Shown one piece after another: positions 25,178-34,910 of a stretch of DNA of 64,000 nt. The notes below the pieces were generated by a model. That model searched no databases. It was not told the origin of the DNA and was given only the letters and a program-made list of their open reading frames with translations. The stretch is from assembly GCF_003076455.1 (NCBI RefSeq), contig NZ_CP020918.1, positions 4,190,001 through 4,254,000 on the forward strand, given 5' to 3'. Position 1 is the first letter of the stretch. Every line of letters begins with the position of its first letter. Both the position numbers and the translations under genes were made by a program. Source of the DNA: Flavobacterium faecale. Lineage in GTDB: Bacteria > Bacteroidota > Bacteroidia > Flavobacteriales > Flavobacteriaceae.

Positions 25178-26299
25178 CTATTTTTTCTTCAAAGCCATTA
25201 CTTGATCGTATGCTTTGTTGGTCTTATTATTTCGATCGAAAAGCAATGGATAGTTTGTTCTGTTTTTGATAGGCCAATTGTTTAACCACGACTGACTGTC
25301 ATTTACTCCCCAGAAAGTAACACGACTAATTTTGTCTTTATGCTTCAAGAAAACTTTGAATAAATCTTCATATCGTTGCGCAAGTTTCACTTGGATACTG
25401 TCTGGAACTCCATTAGTGTATGGATTCATTTTGGCATCTTCTTCAAAATTCTGATCTACATTGGCACCTACTAACTTCTCCGGAACTGGTAAAACAGATA
25501 TATCTAGTTCCGTAATCATCACTTTCAATCCTAATTTAGAATAAGCAATTATACTTTCTTCAATATCTTTTAATGGCAAACCATCAAGGCTCCAGTGCCC
25601 TTGAATTCCAACTCCGTCAATGCGAGCACCACTATCTTTTATTTTCTTTAATAATCGAATAGCACCTTGTCTTTTTACCGGTTGCTCGATATTAAAATCA
25701 TTATAATACAATTCCGTATTTGGAGCTGCTTTTTCGGCTAATTTGAAAGCGGTTACTAAGAAATCATCGCCTAATTTTTCGAAAAATATAGATTTTCTAT
25801 ATGTTCCATCTTCGTTTAAAGCCTCGTTAACAACATCCCATCCATCAATTTTACCTTTGTATCTTCCGGCAACAGTACTAATGTGATTTTGCATAAACAT
25901 GCTCAATGAATCTTTGCTTTTTATTGCAAGTACAAAGGGAGACAATTGCTCATGCCAAATAAGTGCATGACCTACAACAAACATGTTATTCTTTTTTCCA
26001 TATGCCACATATTTGTCAGCTACATCAAAAGTGTACTCATCCCATTTTGGATGAATCATTTCGCATTTCAAATTATTCTCTGGAGAGATAGCACTAAATT
26101 GTGATTTGATCAAGTTATTTACATCAGCATCTTTTTCATTGATTTGGTCCGCACTAAGAGCGGTACCTATGTAAAAATCTTGTTTATAGGCGCTTTTTAA
26201 TGTTGGTGCAGTACTTACAGCTTCCTTTTTAGCCTGACAACTCATCATTAAAACCCCTGCCAATATAATTGTAGCCGTTTTGCTATTTATTATTTTCAT
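25178..26299 (-). CDS. GH10 endo-1,4-beta-xylanase, lipoprotein
   Basis: A 373-residue lipoprotein with lipobox MMSC (Cys21) and a GH10 barrel from about residue 35. The acid/base is Glu159 in WDVVNEALNE; the nucleophile is Glu264 in ITELDISVL. GHALIWHEQLSP and YYNDFNIEQP are family motifs. Sequence is closest by eye to the GH10 at 10768 (shared DGVGIQ.HW and ITELD contexts and the NRTNYPLLF end). There is no binding module. It lies 38 bp downstream of the secreted GH43 and is followed by a terminator-like repeat. Confidence 0.95.
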   Translation of the reverse strand: MKIINSKTATIILAGVLMMSCQAKKEAVSTAPTLKSAYKQDFYIGTALSADQINEKDADVNNLIKSQFSAISPENNLKCEMIHPKWDEYTFDVADKYVAYGKKNNMFVVGHALIWHEQLSPFVLAIKSKDSLSMFMQNHISTVAGRYKGKIDGWDVVNEALNEDGTYRKSIFFEKLGDDFLVTAFKLAEKAAPNTELYYNDFNIEQPVKRQGAIRLLKKIKDSGARIDGVGIQGHWSLDGLPLKDIEESIIAYSKLGLKVMITELDISVLPVPEKLVGANVDQNFEEDAKMNPYTNGVPDSIQVKLAQRYEDLFKVFLKHKDKISRVTFWGVNDSQSWLNNWPIKNRTNYPLLFDRNNKTNKAYDQVMALKKK

Positions 26300-26337
26300 A
26301 TTTTGTTTTTTAAATCAATTTTTATATTAACTATATC

Positions 26338-27978
26338 TTACTTTGTGTTCGAATTTTTGAACCAATTAAATTGGGCTTGATTAGCGCTTTCTTGTCCCAT
26401 TGATGTGGTGTACATGGCATAAAATGCACCTACAAAACCACCGCCAACTTGCGTACTTAAAAATTTGGCATCCACTTGATCTGCCAGCGTAATCCATTTT
26501 TTATTATCGAATGAATATTCGAAACTATAAACCGGTCCATTGGCAACTATCTTCAAAAATAATTTTTCCTTACTATCAATTGTAACCGATTTGATTTCAT
26601 CAACGGCTTCTCCATTGGATTTGTACAGTTGCACTACGTTTTTATCATTCTTTACCGACTGGCAGAAATAATAAAAATGAGATTCATTTTGGAAAGCAAG
26701 TAATCCTGATTTTTCATTTTCTTTCTTAGTCGAAAACTCCATTTCGGTGCTTACTTCGCCTACTAGATGTTGTTGTCTAAAGCCTATGAAACTAGGATTT
26801 CCAGTTCCCGAAACTGTTTCTGGTCTTGTTTTTAAAGTAAGAGCGCCTTTTTTAGAATCTAAAGAATACCATTTTTCATGTGGTGTTCTTAAAAACATCC
26901 ATTGATAATCTAAAGACGTTCCATTAAATTCATCTACAAACAGATCGCGATTGCTTTTGATTGCTGTAGCAGGTTTCGTTTTTAGAGTGTAATTCTTTTT
27001 AACGACTTCACCTTCTAAGTTAATTTTTGGCCAACCCATTTCCCAAGATACAGGCGCCATAAATGTTTCTCTTCCGGTATTAAAAAATCCTCCCTCATAT
27101 GGACGACAACCAAGGAAAACCGCATACCAATTGCCATTAGCGTCTTCAACAAAATCAGCATGACCTGTTGATGTTACAGGATCTTTGCGATTAGGATCTA
27201 AATTTCGTTGTGTCAAAATTGGATTTTGAGCATAAGATTCATACGGACCTAAAACATTTTTACTTCTAAAAACTACTTCCGAATGGTTAACGTCCGTTCC
27301 GCCTTCAGCAGCGATTAAATAATAAAAACCATCCTTTTTAAAAAGATGAGGGCCTTCAATCCAAACTGGTTTTTGACTTATATCAGCTCCTCCATTAACA
27401 ATAATTTCAGGACTGCTGATTACTTTATTTGTGGCAACATCAAATTCCACTATTTTTATCGAGCGATGCCCGTCATAAACGTAAACCTTATTTGGAGGAT
27501 CACTGTTGTAAATGATGTACCCACGATTTGTATCGTCAAAAAATAAGGAAGGATCAATCCCTTCGACTTCTGGAAGCCAAATGGGATCACTCCAGCCTTT
27601 GGATAAATCTGTAGTCGTAATCACAAAATTATTTCCGTTATCAATTAAAGTACAAGTGATGTAAAAAGTCCCGTTGTTGTAGCGGATCGCTGGCGCAAAC
27701 AAACCTCTTGAGATTCCTAAACCATCTAGATTTAATTGCGTAGTTCTGTCCATTGCATTTCCTATTTGTTCCCAATGCGCCAGATCTTTCGAATGAAAAA
27801 TAGGCAGTCCCGGGAAATAAGAAAAGGTAGAATTGACCAAATAGTAATCCTCTCCCACTCTGCAAATACTTGGATCTGGATAAAACCCTTTTAGAATAGG
27901 ATTTTGAACCACCGTCGTATTTTGAGCAAGAATTACATTGGTACAAAAAAGAACTAATACAATTAAATATTTTTTCAT
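26338..27978 (-). CDS. GH43 beta-xylosidase/arabinofuranosidase with C-terminal beta-sandwich, secreted
   Basis: A 546-residue protein with signal peptide (LIVLVLFCTNVILAQ). Residues about 20-330 are a GH43 propeller: base Asp in GFYPDPSICRVGEDYY, second Asp in EGIDPSLFFDD, acid Glu in WIEGPHLFKKDGFYY. About 345-540 are a concanavalin-like domain common to GH43 beta-xylosidases (FVDEFNGTSLDYQWMFLRTP, then EVSTEMEFSTKKENEKSGLLAF). It should trim xylo-oligosaccharides or arabinose in the periplasm or on the surface. Its start overlaps the stop of the upstream gene by 4 bp, so the two are translationally coupled. Confidence 0.93.
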   Translation of the reverse strand: MKKYLIVLVLFCTNVILAQNTTVVQNPILKGFYPDPSICRVGEDYYLVNSTFSYFPGLPIFHSKDLAHWEQIGNAMDRTTQLNLDGLGISRGLFAPAIRYNNGTFYITCTLIDNGNNFVITTTDLSKGWSDPIWLPEVEGIDPSLFFDDTNRGYIIYNSDPPNKVYVYDGHRSIKIVEFDVATNKVISSPEIIVNGGADISQKPVWIEGPHLFKKDGFYYLIAAEGGTDVNHSEVVFRSKNVLGPYESYAQNPILTQRNLDPNRKDPVTSTGHADFVEDANGNWYAVFLGCRPYEGGFFNTGRETFMAPVSWEMGWPKINLEGEVVKKNYTLKTKPATAIKSNRDLFVDEFNGTSLDYQWMFLRTPHEKWYSLDSKKGALTLKTRPETVSGTGNPSFIGFRQQHLVGEVSTEMEFSTKKENEKSGLLAFQNESHFYYFCQSVKNDKNVVQLYKSNGEAVDEIKSVTIDSKEKLFLKIVANGPVYSFEYSFDNKKWITLADQVDAKFLSTQVGGGFVGAFYAMYTTSMGQESANQAQFNWFKNSNTK

Positions 27979-29090
27979 TCTGCGCTATTTACAATGATTT
28001 TCACGTACTCAAAAAATGCTTTCTTTCGAACTGAACTCACTTTCCAATCTACAGGTACACTTTGAAATCCTTCTTCAATATTTGTTTCTCCTTCTCTTCT
28101 AAAATCAAAGAAACCCCAGGAAGCTTTGTTCTCGATTGCTGTTTTGAAATTGTTTTCCTCTTTATCAAATTCATAATGGTCATCTTCATTAAAAACAAGA
28201 GGTTTTAAACTGTAACCTGGTACTTGTTTCGTTTTTTCGATCATTGTTGCCACCCCTTTTGGAACTTCAACAGCGTTCGCATGAAGTAGAATATAATCAG
28301 ACGCTTCTATCACACTAGAAGTTGGAATCGAAGCACCTTGAAAACTTGTGGATACTAAATACCTAAAGTTTCCTCTTTTGTTATTTTTTACTCTATTAAT
28401 CAATGTCGCCATACCACTTTCCGTTAAGATTTTGTGGTCGTAATACGGTAAATCACATTCATTCACAACTTCGATAAGGATGTTTTTATAGCCCGTATCA
28501 TGAAGTCCGTTTATTGTATTGTCCACAGCATTGATTACTGCTTTTTCATCTGCTAAAAGTTGGTCTTGTCCAAAATAAAATAATCCTATCATTACGACCA
28601 TTTCTAACTCATCGGCCTTTTTAAGCACTTTTGTCAATCGATTCCAGTAGGCTGGTTTAATCGAACCATCTGCAGTAAAAGCCGAGTTGATCCAATTTTT
28701 ATTACCATACCCTGTTGGACTACCACCTTGTAAATTCACGGTAATCGCGTTTAATCCATACGATTTCCATTCTGACATGGCAGCAACAAACTCGTCTGTA
28801 TTGCGATCGGCACTCCATTTTTGAGTGTCGGGATATTTCCATAAAACAGCTGTTTCTGGATTCTCATCATCAAAAGTCGCTTGCACCATTCTGGAATTAA
28901 ACAACAATCCTTCGATAGGTTTACCTTTCCAAGTTTTGCCCTTATTGATTATTTTACCGTTGATTAAAAAATTATCTTTTTCGATAGAAACAACGGTATG
29001 CGCTTTAGTTTTTTTAGTACTAACTTGACCATTGGTCGCTATACTATAAAGAAATAATGCCGTAATTGATAGACTATAAACTATTTTCAT
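27975..29090 (-). CDS. Secreted clan GH-A-like putative glycoside hydrolase
   Basis: A 371-residue protein with signal peptide (IVYSLSITALFLYSIATNGQ). It has the layout of a TIM-barrel glycosidase: GLNAITVNLQGGSP, KADELEMVVMIGLFYFG, then ILIEVVNECDLPYYD with a Glu after Asn, as in clan GH-A acid/base sites, and KPLVFNEDDHYEFD with a candidate nucleophile Glu. I cannot place it in a numbered GH family; it may belong to a GH5-like or unclassified group. It sits between GH3 (10 bp) and GH43 (4-bp overlap) genes, so a xylan-related role is likely. Confidence 0.65.
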   Translation of the reverse strand: MKIVYSLSITALFLYSIATNGQVSTKKTKAHTVVSIEKDNFLINGKIINKGKTWKGKPIEGLLFNSRMVQATFDDENPETAVLWKYPDTQKWSADRNTDEFVAAMSEWKSYGLNAITVNLQGGSPTGYGNKNWINSAFTADGSIKPAYWNRLTKVLKKADELEMVVMIGLFYFGQDQLLADEKAVINAVDNTINGLHDTGYKNILIEVVNECDLPYYDHKILTESGMATLINRVKNNKRGNFRYLVSTSFQGASIPTSSVIEASDYILLHANAVEVPKGVATMIEKTKQVPGYSLKPLVFNEDDHYEFDKEENNFKTAIENKASWGFFDFRREGETNIEEGFQSVPVDWKVSSVRKKAFFEYVKIIVNSAE

Positions 29091-29100
29091 AATGTTTTAA

Positions 29101-31728
29101 TTAAATTTTGAATGGGTTTCCTTTTAAAGTAACTGTGCTAACAACCACATTGGCTTCTTTTACTCTTTCCTCATTTGGTTGTGCTCCTCCTACAGAAAAA
29201 GTGTAATCGCCTGGACTTACTTCCATTTTTACATCAGCATTGATTTGTGCCAATTGTTTTGGTTGCACTTTAAACGAAATAGTCTTTGTTTCACCTGCTT
29301 TTAGAAAAGTTCTTTCAAAACCAACCAATGTTCTTATGGTATTTTGAAAATCGTCTTTGGCACTTTTCATATACAATTCCGTTACTTCGTCACCATCTAC
29401 TTTTCCGGTATTAGTAACATCAACTGAAAGTAGAATTTCTTTGTTGGTTGCTTGTTTTTTGTCTAAAACCAAATTGCTGTATTTAAAGGTGGTATAACTC
29501 AACCCAAAACCAAATTCATACAAGGGTTTTCCTTGAAAATAACGATAGGTTTTGCCTTTCATGTTGTAATCATCAAAAGCTGGAATATCATTAATGTCTT
29601 TATAAAAAGTAAGAGGCAAACGTCCTGATGGATTGTAATCACCAAATAAAATATCGGCAATTGCAGTTCCTCCCGCTTGTCCAGGATACCAAGCTTCTAG
29701 AATTGCTGAAATATTATCGTTTTCCCAATTGATGGCAAGCGCACTACCATTTAGCAAAACCAAAACCATTGGTTTCCCTAGTGTGCTTATTTTTTTCATC
29801 AAATTAGTTTGAGAAGCTGGTAGTTTGATATCTACACGATCACCACCTGCAAAACCGTCTACTTTCACTTTCATTTCCTCTCCTTCTAAAAGCGGACTCA
29901 ACCCCATACAAAAAACGACAACATCAGATGCTTCAGCCAACGCCATTGCTTCTTTTTCAAGATTTTCATTAGGCGCTTCCCATAAAAAACGCATTATAGC
30001 ATGCTCTGAATTATCTTGTTTGTACTCTAATTTAATTTTATAGGCTTTGTTTGCTTCTAAATCTAAATACTCGTATTCTGTTTTAGGCTCGTAAACATTG
30101 TCACTTTCGACAATTAATTTGTCATCAACATACAATTTCATTCCAGAATAAGATTGTCCTCCTATCGCATAGCGACCTGATTTTGGAACCGAAAGATAGC
30201 CCGTCCAGCGAACTGAATATTTATCGTACGTCATTTCTGGAAATGGCGGTGTTGTTGCCCATAAAAAGTCAACGTTTTTATCGATTTGTTTGTGTGATGG
30301 GTTTCCTTTTAAAGTGGTATTCGAAAAATACTCGGCTTTCAAACCTTTATTTTTCAATTTGCTATCGGTATATAAAACAGCCTTAGGAACCGCTTCTAAA
30401 ATTGGCAAACCATCTGCAAGTCTACATCCTTGTGCAAAACTCACATTGGCATTGGGTAGTTTGTTTTTAATCCCTTGTAAAGGTGTGATTGGTTGTGATG
30501 GAAAACCGTTGTAGTTCCCAAGCAAAACGTCTGCATCGTTTGCATTTGGACCAATAACCGCTACTTTTTTCAAGTTTTTGCTTAATGGCAGTAGATTATT
30601 ATTTTTTAATAAAACCATTGATTTTGTAGCCGATTGCAACGCTAGTAATCGGTGTACTTCTGAATCTACTACTGAATATGGAATATCTTCATACTTCACA
30701 TCGCCTTTTGGTGCAAACAAGCCAAGTTTTAAACGAGCTTCTACCAATCTTTCTACAGAAACGGTTAGTTCAGCTTCAGAAATCAAACCTTGTTCTACGG
30801 CTTTCACCAATGAAGGGTAAGAATCACCACAATTTAAGTCGGTTCCCGCTTGTACGGCCATTGCAGATGCTTGTTCCTTAGTTTGTACTACTTCATGAGC
30901 TCCTTTGTTATAGAAATCAGTCACTGCCCAACAGTCAGACACGATATATCCTTTGAAACCCCAATCTTTTCTCAATAAATCACTTAATTGTTTGTTCCCG
31001 CAACAAGGCACACCTTTGAAACTATTGTAAGCGCACATTACAGAATACACGCCCGATTCCTTCACCACTTTTTCGAATTGTGGACTGTAAGTATTCAACA
31101 TATCAAAATCGGATGGGTCTACATTAAAACTATGACGACTCGCTTCTGGTCCGCTGTGTACCACAAAATGTTTGGCAGTTGCGATCAGTTTGTAATATTT
31201 TGGATCGTTCCCTTGTAAACCTTTTATAAATTGTACCCCAAGTTCTCCCGTTAAATAAGGATCTTCCCCATAGGTTTCCATTCCGCGACCCCATCTTGGA
31301 TCTCTAAAAATATTGATATTCGGTGTCCAGAAAGTTAATCCTTGGTGAATACCTCTTTTATTTTTTGATACAAAATCATGATGTTTGGCTCTCGCTTCAT
31401 CTGAGATTGCATTGGCATTTTCGAACATTTGCTTTCTATCAAACATAGCACTCATTCCGATTCCTTGCGGAAAAACAGTGGCGATTCCTGCACGAGCTAC
31501 TCCGTGTAAACATTCGTTCCACCAGTTCATTTCAGGAATTTCTAATCTATCTATTGCAGCAGAGTTGTAGGTCATTTGAGAAACCTTCTCTTCCAATGTC
31601 ATTTTCGAAACCAAAAAAGAAGCGCGTTCTTCAAAAGTTTTTGAGGCATCTTTGTGTACTGCTACCTGTGCACCACAAGTTGTGATGGCAAGTAAAAAGA
31701 AAAGACATATCTGTTTAAATGGAGACAT
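29101..31728 (-). CDS. GH3 beta-xylosidase/beta-glucosidase with PA14 domain
   Basis: An 875-residue protein with an N-terminal signal (QICLFFLLAITTCGAQ; a lipid anchor at Cys19 is possible but not a standard lipobox). The N-terminal barrel begins ASFLVSKMTLEEKVSQM. The nucleophile is the Asp of GYIVSDCWAVTDFY, and GPEASRHSFN and SVMCAYNS are family motifs. A PA14 domain is inserted in the second domain at about 440-580 (GLKAEYFSNTTLKGNP, YSVRWTGYLSVPKSGRYAIG). A fibronectin-III-like domain ends the protein. It probably removes xylose from the ends of xylo-oligosaccharides. It appears to be the first gene of the operon that continues to 21441. Confidence 0.93.
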   Translation of the reverse strand: MSPFKQICLFFLLAITTCGAQVAVHKDASKTFEERASFLVSKMTLEEKVSQMTYNSAAIDRLEIPEMNWWNECLHGVARAGIATVFPQGIGMSAMFDRKQMFENANAISDEARAKHHDFVSKNKRGIHQGLTFWTPNINIFRDPRWGRGMETYGEDPYLTGELGVQFIKGLQGNDPKYYKLIATAKHFVVHSGPEASRHSFNVDPSDFDMLNTYSPQFEKVVKESGVYSVMCAYNSFKGVPCCGNKQLSDLLRKDWGFKGYIVSDCWAVTDFYNKGAHEVVQTKEQASAMAVQAGTDLNCGDSYPSLVKAVEQGLISEAELTVSVERLVEARLKLGLFAPKGDVKYEDIPYSVVDSEVHRLLALQSATKSMVLLKNNNLLPLSKNLKKVAVIGPNANDADVLLGNYNGFPSQPITPLQGIKNKLPNANVSFAQGCRLADGLPILEAVPKAVLYTDSKLKNKGLKAEYFSNTTLKGNPSHKQIDKNVDFLWATTPPFPEMTYDKYSVRWTGYLSVPKSGRYAIGGQSYSGMKLYVDDKLIVESDNVYEPKTEYEYLDLEANKAYKIKLEYKQDNSEHAIMRFLWEAPNENLEKEAMALAEASDVVVFCMGLSPLLEGEEMKVKVDGFAGGDRVDIKLPASQTNLMKKISTLGKPMVLVLLNGSALAINWENDNISAILEAWYPGQAGGTAIADILFGDYNPSGRLPLTFYKDINDIPAFDDYNMKGKTYRYFQGKPLYEFGFGLSYTTFKYSNLVLDKKQATNKEILLSVDVTNTGKVDGDEVTELYMKSAKDDFQNTIRTLVGFERTFLKAGETKTISFKVQPKQLAQINADVKMEVSPGDYTFSVGGAQPNEERVKEANVVVSTVTLKGNPFKI

Positions 31729-32296
31729 ATTGTATTTTTTAATTTATAATTGAGTAAATCTTGTTCGACTATTTGGAGCTGTTTTTATTTCGAAAACAGT
31801 CCGTTTTTTTTAGGATATAAAACTGAATTTTCAAGACAATTTTGAACTTACTATTCTTAAATTATTAGCTGTTATAAAACCGACTAGTAATTGTAAAAAC
31901 TGTTTGGTAAAAGTAGTAGGATGTTGCGTGGTCGAATGGTAAAATTGAAGCTATAAATAATACAAATCGTGCGTAATTCACTATTTGAAGCCCTTCGTGA
32001 GTGGTAGCAATACAAAAATGTAAATTTTGACCAAGATTACAAGCATTGCATATAGTACCAATAAAGTTCATTATTATTTAGATAATCGTAAAAAAAACTA
32101 CTTATTAATATTGATATTCATTTTAAAAAAGCTGTAATAAACGTGACCAAATGCACTCTAATGTATCGTTTTACTATTACTTTAAAATAGAATATAAAAA
32201 AAACGGACTCATTCAAACAAGGCACAATTTCGATGATAATTTATCAGTGAAAAAATGACTTGAATGTATGAATCCGTAATCTATATAGTGCTTAGA
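31729..32296. other. Intergenic region with a 15-bp distant inverted repeat
   Basis: AGTCCGTTTTTTTTA (31798-31812) and TAAAAAAAACGGACT (32195-32209) are perfect inverted repeats about 380 bp apart. They enclose sequence with a weak minus-strand frame (31865-32071) that I do not regard as a gene. The pattern fits a miniature mobile element or IS remnant, though no clear flanking duplication is seen. The region must also contain the end of the GH10 transcript and the start of the GH3 operon, but no convincing -7 box was found. Confidence 0.45.
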
Positions 32297-33646
32297 CTAT
32301 TTTAATCCTTCAAGGAAACCAGTATGTGCTTTTTTTGCACTGTAGTCTTCATTGTACATCAAAGGCCAGTCAATATGTCCCCAAAATGATAGTAACCAAG
32401 ACTCACTATCTCTCATTCCCCAAACGGTAAGTGCATACTGATTGGCTGCAGGAATAGCATTGAAAATTTTCACTACTTCTTTGTACTTGTTTTTTTGAGA
32501 AATGGCTCTTTCAGGTGTCAAAGCAGTTAAATCATTGTCTGGATTTGCTTGAATATCTAATTCAGAGAAATGCATTAACAACTTTCTAGAAACCGTTCCA
32601 TCTACTACCGCTTGAATTTCTGATGCAGCAGGGCCTTTGTAACTAATGTGCATTTGTGCTCCTAGACCATCAATAAGGTTATCTTTTTTCAAATCATCAG
32701 CAATTTTAAAGATTGCAGCTCTTTTGGTAGCAGAAGATGCGAAGTTGTAATCATTATAGAACAACTTACATGCAGGATCTGCATCTCTAGCCCATTGGTA
32801 ACATTTTTTGATATAATCATCTCCCATTTTTTGTTTGAAGATAGAATTTCGCAATGGGTTACCACTACCATCATCAACAGCTTCATTTACAACGTCCCAA
32901 GATTTAATTTTCCCTTTGTAACGTGTTACTACGGTAGTAATATAATCTTTGACCATAGCCTCAAACTCAGCATTAGTCCCTACAAAATTAGTCACCCAAC
33001 TAGGAACTGAATTATGCCAGATTAAAGCGTGTCCGTGAAGGTTTAATTTATTGTCTGTAGCATAGTTCACAATTTTATCCACAGCTGTAAAGTCATACGT
33101 TCCCTTACTTGGATACATTTTATCCATTTTCATTTCGTACTCAGAGGTAATATTATCAAATTCTCTTAAGATAATGTCTGAAGTAATTCCCGTCAGTCTG
33201 TTTGATCTTACAATCATACCTACATTAAAATTAGCTGCTGATTTTAGCGCCGTTGTAGGTTCAGGTCCCGTACTTATGATTTCTGCAGCAACTGCGTTTG
33301 AAAACACCGAAATCGACTCACCACGTACGGCTCTTACTCTATAATAATAAGTGATACCTGCAGTTAATCCAGATACATTTAACGTTAGAGCAGTTACTGG
33401 CAATGCTGTATAATTTGGTAAAAGAGTAGAAAAGTCAGCCTTTGTGGCTACATCTACCAGATACTTATCGGCGCGATATACTCGTGTCCAGTTGGCAGTA
33501 AAGCCATCATTGGTCAAATTTACTGCACCATATGCAGAAGGTACACCGGCGGTCACCTCTACGGCATCATCACTCTTTGAACAGCTTAGCACAAATAAAC
33601 TAATGCAGAGTATCCATAAAGCTTGTCTTATTTTTATTTTTTTCAT
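32297..33646 (-). CDS. GH10 endo-1,4-beta-xylanase with fibronectin-III domain, lipoprotein
   Basis: A 449-residue lipoprotein with lipobox VLSC (Cys22). Residues about 35-125 are a fibronectin-III domain (GFTANWTRVYRADKYLVDV, GLTAGITYYYRVRAV). The GH10 barrel follows at about 135-447, with acid/base Glu255 in WDVVNEAVDD and nucleophile Glu362 in HFSELDIQAN. It lies directly after the glycan-binding protein gene in the SusCD operon, so it is probably the main surface xylanase that starts xylan breakdown. It is the only GH10 here with an accessory domain. Confidence 0.95.
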   Translation of the reverse strand: MKKIKIRQALWILCISLFVLSCSKSDDAVEVTAGVPSAYGAVNLTNDGFTANWTRVYRADKYLVDVATKADFSTLLPNYTALPVTALTLNVSGLTAGITYYYRVRAVRGESISVFSNAVAAEIISTGPEPTTALKSAANFNVGMIVRSNRLTGITSDIILREFDNITSEYEMKMDKMYPSKGTYDFTAVDKIVNYATDNKLNLHGHALIWHNSVPSWVTNFVGTNAEFEAMVKDYITTVVTRYKGKIKSWDVVNEAVDDGSGNPLRNSIFKQKMGDDYIKKCYQWARDADPACKLFYNDYNFASSATKRAAIFKIADDLKKDNLIDGLGAQMHISYKGPAASEIQAVVDGTVSRKLLMHFSELDIQANPDNDLTALTPERAISQKNKYKEVVKIFNAIPAANQYALTVWGMRDSESWLLSFWGHIDWPLMYNEDYSAKKAHTGFLEGLK

Positions 33647-33725
33647 TTTCTTATTTTTTTATAAAAAGGTTGCCAAAAGATTGCAGCAACCTTCTAATTT
33701 CTAACACTATTTATTCGAAATTTAA

Positions 33726-34892
33726 TTAACGTAATATCTTAAATTTAATGTTGTCAAATTGTACTTTAGAAGGGGTAACTGTTCCTCCATTTTGATCTAT
33801 CGTCATTTTAACTTGATTGATTTTTGATGGGTTTACGACTCCTTGCGTAAAATTTGACGAGTTGTAATTAGCTCCAAAATTTGACGTTTTAGCCTCAATT
33901 GTTTGCCATCCTGTAGTGGCAATTGTATAAGAATAGGCCCAGTTCCCTCCATCGGTGTCCACAATAAGCAACGTGATTTTGGTTCCTACAGCCCCACCGC
34001 TATTTACATCGATTAGGTAAGATACTTTTGTAGGATCGGTTACAGTAGCAGCCATAAACGGACTTCCTCCATCAGATTGGCTTCCGTTGTATCCGTTTAC
34101 TTTTGAACCCGTCCAAGTTAATTCGGCATAGTTCCCCACAGTACCTCCTACTGAAGAATAAGAAAGTGTAGCTGCATCACCATATTTAACCCAGTTGTTG
34201 CTTGTACGCAAACCACCGCCATCAAAATCAGCTACTTTGACTACATCAAATCCTTGATCAATATCCAAGAATCGTTTTACTGTTCCTCCAGGAGTTGTAA
34301 TTTCGACATCACCTCCAGAAGTTGCATTTGCTGGTACAACAAAAGTTAAAGAAGTAGACGAAATACGGGTAAACGTAACTGCCGCACCTGCGAACTTAAC
34401 AGAAGAAATGTTGAAAAACCAACTTCCATTTACCGTTACCGTCGTTCCCACTTTTGGGATAATTGGTTCAAATTTTTCAGAAATCGTAACCTTTGGCTGT
34501 AATATTTCGAAACTAGAAACGATTACTTCACCGTTTGATTTGGTGATTTTCAGCTCCTGAACGCCAAATCGGCTTCCTTTTTTATCATCAAAAAACACAT
34601 TAAAGAATAATGCTTTATCAGAGTTCATTGCAGGATTGAAAATAACATTCACTAGGTTATCTAATACAACGCTTTTTACATTGGTCAATTGAGATCCCTC
34701 AATCTTTACCAAATCTCCAGGAAAACCTTTATCCTTATTTTCAGTTGGTGGAGAGGTTGTATTGTCTAAACTATACACCCCTTCCAACATTGCTGCAGCA
34801 CCAGAATCATTGTCGTTTGAACATGATGATAGCACTAAGCAAACAATCAGGAATCCTAGTATATATCTACTATTTTTTATTATTTTTCTCAT
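33726..34892 (-). CDS. Surface glycan-binding protein with IPT/TIG domains, lipoprotein
   Basis: A 388-residue lipoprotein with lipobox LSSC (Cys24). Two IPT/TIG immunoglobulin-like domains follow at about 40-125 and 130-210 (GFPGDLVKIEGSQLTNVKSV; VGTTVTVNGSWFFNISSVKF). The C-terminal part (about 215-388; VVKVADFDGGGLRTSNNWVKYG, ending PSKVQFDNIKFKILR) resembles the xylan-binding domain of SGBP-B type proteins. It has no catalytic residues. It would hold xylan at the cell surface for the SusCD transporter. It sits after susD and before the surface GH10, the usual order of a xylan PUL. Confidence 0.82.
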   Translation of the reverse strand: MRKIIKNSRYILGFLIVCLVLSSCSNDNDSGAAAMLEGVYSLDNTTSPPTENKDKGFPGDLVKIEGSQLTNVKSVVLDNLVNVIFNPAMNSDKALFFNVFFDDKKGSRFGVQELKITKSNGEVIVSSFEILQPKVTISEKFEPIIPKVGTTVTVNGSWFFNISSVKFAGAAVTFTRISSTSLTFVVPANATSGGDVEITTPGGTVKRFLDIDQGFDVVKVADFDGGGLRTSNNWVKYGDAATLSYSSVGGTVGNYAELTWTGSKVNGYNGSQSDGGSPFMAATVTDPTKVSYLIDVNSGGAVGTKITLLIVDTDGGNWAYSYTIATTGWQTIEAKTSNFGANYNSSNFTQGVVNPSKINQVKMTIDQNGGTVTPSKVQFDNIKFKILR

Positions 34893-34910
34893 TGTTTTAT
34901 ATTTTAAAAA

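Noticed and set aside
31865..32071. 68-residue minus-strand reading frame in the gap before the GH3 operon
   Set aside because: Odd composition, no signal or domain, and it lies within the region bounded by distant inverted repeats; most likely chance.
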